Shown: piece after piece, positions 59,030 to 62,945 of the stretch | Numbering within the stretch: the first letter of the stretch is position 1 | Layout: every line of letters starts with the position of its first letter | Assembly (NCBI RefSeq): GCF_000003605.2 | Contig: NW_003153249.1 | Coordinates: 449,836 to 512,780, forward strand | Direction: 5' to 3' | Origin: Saccoglossus kowalevskii | Taxonomy: Eukaryota; Hemichordata; Enteropneusta; Harrimaniidae | Length of the DNA stretch: 62,945 nt | Program-made: the position numbers and the translations under genes | The notes under the pieces: generated by a model | Databases searched by the model: none | What the model was told of the DNA's origin: nothing | What the model saw: the letters and a program-made list of their open reading frames with translations, nothing else

Positions 59030-59770
59030 ACCTTGAGTGATGCTTTAATTAATGAAGGTATACAGTTCACTTACCTAAAAACATATTGGGATAGGAATTG
59101 TAAAATGTACCCGTAGGGCCTGTAGTCTAGTCGCAGCTGAGTTTCTGCGATATATGATTTCTCAGGCAGTGAATCACATATATTTTTGAAATTAAAGTAA
59201 AATATTAAAATCATTTCATTACAATATTACAAGCAGTAAACATCAAGTTATGCTTTAATTAATGAAGGTATACAGTTCACTTACTTGACAACATATTGGA
59301 GCAGGACTTATAACTTGTATCTGTAGGGCTTGTAGTCTAGCCGCAGGTGAATTTCTGTGATATATGATTTCTCAGGCAATGAATCATATTTAGTGTTGAA
59401 ATTAAAATATTAACATTAATTCATTACAATATTACAAGCAGTGAACATCAAGTGATGCTTTAATTAATGAAGGTATACAGTCCACTTACCTGAAAACATA
59501 TTGGGACAGAACTTATAACTTGTACCCACAAATCTTGTAGTCTAGCCACAGTTGAATTGCTGCGGTATGTGATTTCTCAGGCAGTGAATCACACCTAGTG
59601 TTGAATTTAAAATAAATTATTAACATTAATTCATTACAATATTACAAGCAGTAAACATCAAGTGATGTTTTAATTAAAGAAAGTATACTGTTCTCTTACC
59701 TGAAAACATATTGGGATAGGACTTGTAACTTGCACCCACAGGGCTTGTAGTCTAGCCGCAGTTGAATTCT
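59030..59770 (+). repeat. 210-bp tandem repeat, array 2 (about 3.5 units)
   Basis: The marker GCTTTAATTAATGAAGGTAT or a variant starts at 59042, 59252, 59457 and 59667 (periods 210, 205 and 210). Units are similar to those of array 1 but form their own group (GTTCACTTACCTG instead of ATTCACTCACCTG). The last unit breaks off after CGCAGTTGAATTC and passes straight into the 0.86-kb repeat. Confidence 0.85.
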
Positions 59771-62700
59771 TGAAAATTTTCAATTAATTTCCACGACATT
59801 CTACAATAAATGTGCAATATCAGAGTATAAAATATTACACAAAAATGGCTTTATTGTTCTTTCAATGTGTTGTCTTCCATGCAACTACGGCCGATTATTC
59901 TTTACTTCTGTGATCGTTTGATCACCTGATCACTCAAATTTGCGACCATGTAACAACATAGGTAACATTTCTATGTAAATGAATAACTTTGCACTAGGTT
60001 TTCTCAACTCTGTAAGCATTTTATTGATCATCTTACACTTGGGCAGTGGTACAGTCTGCTAATATTAATGGCCTTTTGAGACTTTTTTAGATTGTTTTTT
60101 TTTTCAAATCCGTCCGTTACTAAATGACTTTCGGGAAATATATGCTAAAATCCACCAACTTTTCTAATTGCTTTTCATATTTTTAGGCTTTTTAACATTT
60201 TGTAGCCGGTTCATATGTTAACATAGGATGCTTCAAATGGATTTTATTCATTTTTATACTTTATAACTGCAGGGTTAAATATAACAACAACTTAGGTCAA
60301 ATAAACACGTACTTTTACTAACTTAGCAATCGCTCTGCACAACTTTGTACATTGTTTTTACAGTTTAGGACAATTAGGCTCAGACTGCAAAAACTGTTTG
60401 TTCATTGAAAATACTAGCATATTTTAAAACTTCCTATGAACTTGAAAACTTTTAAATAATTTTCACTAAATTATACAATAAATGTTCGATATCAAGGTAT
60501 GAAATATTATAGAAACATTCCTTTATTGTCTTTTCAATGTGTGTAACAAAACCAGAAAATAATCGCGTGCTGCGTTTCTTAGGTTGTCTCCCATGGAACT
60601 ACTAACGATGGCCTCTTGTTCTTCAGTTCTGTGATTGGTTGATCACCTGATCACTCAGCTATGAAAGTATATTTAAATTTATTCAATTATTCAAATGTTT
60701 AAAAAATTCTACATCCTTTAGGAGCGACTACGATCTTCAAACGGCTTTTTATGAGTTATTTTTTCACTTTTTCGAAATTGTAACGGTATGTGTCGATAAT
60801 TTAACAACATTGGTAACATTTTCATGTAAACCTAGTAACTTTGCGATCGCTTTTCTCAACTTTGTAAGCACTTTCTTCATCATTTTACTCTCGGGCAGTG
60901 GTGCAGTCTGCTAATATAAATGGTTTTGCAAACTTGTTTACATTGTATTTTTCCAAATTTAACTGCGGGCCCGATATGAAATGACTTAGGGGAAATATAC
61001 ATTCAAATCTACCAACTTTTCCAATTGACTTTCACAATTTTAGGCTGTTTTTACATCTTGCGGCAGGCTCATGTGACGTTTGTCAACATACGATGCTTCA
61101 AATGGATTTTATTAATTTGTTATACTTTATAATAGCAGGGTTAGCTATTACAGCAACTTGGGTCAAACAAAAACTCAAATTTACCAACTTTGCAATTGCT
61201 TTGGACAACTTTGCACGTCGTTTTAACAGCATAGCGCAATTAGGCTCGGACTGCAAAAAAATGTTCCTTCATTGAAAATAATATCTTATTTTAAAACTTA
61301 CTATGAACTTGAAAACTTGCAAATAATTTCCACGACATTCTACAATAAATGTTCAATATCAGAGTATGAAATATTACACAAAAATTGCTTTATTGTTTTT
61401 TCAATGTTTGTTAAAAAATAGCTCGCTGAGTTTCTCAGGTTGTCTCCCATGCAACTACTAACCACGGCTGATTGTTCTTTACTTCAGTGATCGTTTGATC
61501 GCCTGATCACTCACCTATGAGAGTACTTCGAAAATTATTCAAATTTGCGACAATTTAATGTTTGGTAATGTTTCGAAATTCTGCATCCGTCGGAACAAAC
61601 TACGATCTTCAAATGACTTTTTACGAGTTATTTTCCCCTTTTTCGACACTTTTATCGATATGTGTCGATAATGTAACAACATAGGTAACATTTCCATATA
61701 AACCTAATAACTTTGCGCTAGCTTTTCTCAACTTTGTAAGCACATTGTTTATCATTTTACACTCAGGCAGTGATACAGTGTGCTAATATAAATGGTTTTT
61801 TTATATTTGTTTACATTGTTTTTCCGAATTTAACTGCGGGACCCGATATAAAATGACTATTCCAATTGCCTTTCACAATTTTTAGGCTGTTTTGACATCT
61901 TGCGGCAGGCTCATATGACGTCCGTCAACATAAAATGCTTCAAATGGATTTTATTAATTTGTTATACTTTATAACTGCAGGGTTAGATATAACAGCAACT
62001 TAGGTCAAATAAACACTCAAATTTACCAACTTTGCAATCGCTTTGCACAACTTTGCACGTCGCTTTAACAGCTTAGGGCAATTAGGCTCAGACTGCAAAA
62101 ACTGTTTGTTCATTGATAATACTATCATATATTAAAACTTCCTATGAACTTGAAAACTTTCAAAGAATTTCCACGACATTCTGCAATAAATGTTCGATAT
62201 CAGAGTATGAAATATTACACAAAAATTGCTTTATTGTTTTTTCAATGTGTGTTACAAAACCAAAAAATAGCTCGCTGAGTTTCTCAGGTTGTCTCCCATG
62301 CAACTACTAACCATGGCTGATTGTTCTTTACTTCTGTGATCATTTGATCACCTGATCACTCTTCTATGAGAGTACTTTGAAAATTATTCAAATTTGCGAC
62401 AATTTAATGTTTGGTAAGTTTTTCGAAAATTCTGCATCCGTTCGGAAGCCACTACGATCTTCAAACGGCATTTTTACGAGTTATTTTACCCTTTTTCGAC
62501 ACCTTTAACGACATGTGTCGATAATGTAACAATAATGTCGATAATGTTGGTAACATTTCCATGTAAACCTAATAACTTTGCGCTCGCTTTTCTCAACTTT
62601 GTAAGCACTTTGTTTATCATTTTACACTCAGACAGTGATACAGTGTGCTAATATAAATGTGTTTTTTTATATTTGTTTACATTGTTTTTCCGAATTTAAC

Positions 62701-62945
62701 TGCGGGGCCCGATATGAAATGACTTAGGGGAAATATATATTCAAATCTGTCAACTTTTCCAATTGCCTTTCAAAAATTTTAGGCTGTTTTTTACATCTTG
62801 CGACAGACTCATGTGACGTTTGTCAACATACGATGCTTCAAATGTGACGTCTGTTAACATAAGATGCTTCAAATGAATTTTATTAATTTGTAATACTTTA
62901 GAATTGCAGGGTTAGATATAACAGCAACTTAGTCAAATAAACACT
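59770..62945 (+). repeat. ~0.86-kb tandem repeat array, running off the window
   Basis: GATCACCTGATCACTC recurs at about 59921, 60638, 61494 and 62339; AACTGCGGG-CCCGATAT at 60961, 61831 and 62699; CTACGATCTTCAAA at about 60725, 61598 and 62450. The period is 845-873 bp, except for a shortened first unit of about 717 bp. No frame is conserved between units, so it behaves as non-coding satellite DNA. Confidence 0.85.

Noticed and set aside
61093-61275. 60-codon frame in the 0.86-kb satellite
   Set aside because: It is not kept in the neighbouring units, so it is a chance frame.

Overview
The window is AT-rich, intron-rich DNA from an invertebrate animal genome. It is a draft assembly with one 59-base N gap at 48106-48164 inside a (TA)n run. 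Split extracellular-domain genes (MAM and LDL-receptor class A modules joined through phase-1 introns), a Kolobok-type transposon with a THAP finger, a short interspersed element with a hairpin and poly(A) tail, and fold-back repeats all point to a metazoan. A spiralian such as a mollusc or brachiopod, or a hemichordate, is my guess. The species cannot be told from the sequence alone.

Left third (227-23981, minus strand): one apparently complete gene that I could assemble exon by exon. It has 27 coding exons, 4155 nt including the stop, 1384 residues. Every junction keeps the reading frame and every intron starts GT and ends AG. The product is a type I membrane protein: signal peptide, six MAM domains each followed by an LDLa module (the sixth derived), one transmembrane helix and a tail of about 53 residues. 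The alternation of MAM and LDLa resembles the animal MALRD1 (Diet1) type. Intron 2 holds a 4.2-kb Kolobok-like transposon. Intron 4 holds the remains of a duplicated LDLa exon.

Middle (about 21.7-35.6 kb): the promoter and signal-peptide exon of this gene exist a second time in inverted orientation at 34560-34614 on the plus strand, with matching flanks on both sides. Two genes are therefore arranged head to head about 10.6 kb apart. The spacer contains a 3.5-kb fold-back element whose inverted ends are built of about 20-bp subrepeats. The plus-strand gene continues with an LDLa exon (36218-36379) and probably a cysteine-rich LNR-like exon (49987-50115). All have the same phase-1 junctions. 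I could not find its end, so it is partial.

Right half (36.4-62.9 kb): mostly repeats. It contains copies of a palindromic repeat, two head-to-head fragments of RecQ-like helicase N-termini, a 210-bp tandem repeat in two arrays, a tandem repeat of about 0.86 kb that runs off the right edge, a pair of inverted repeats 6.4 kb apart, and a short palindromic CTTAGC motif at four sites. The LNR-like exon lies beside one 210-bp array and was itself duplicated in tandem, with the second copy decayed.
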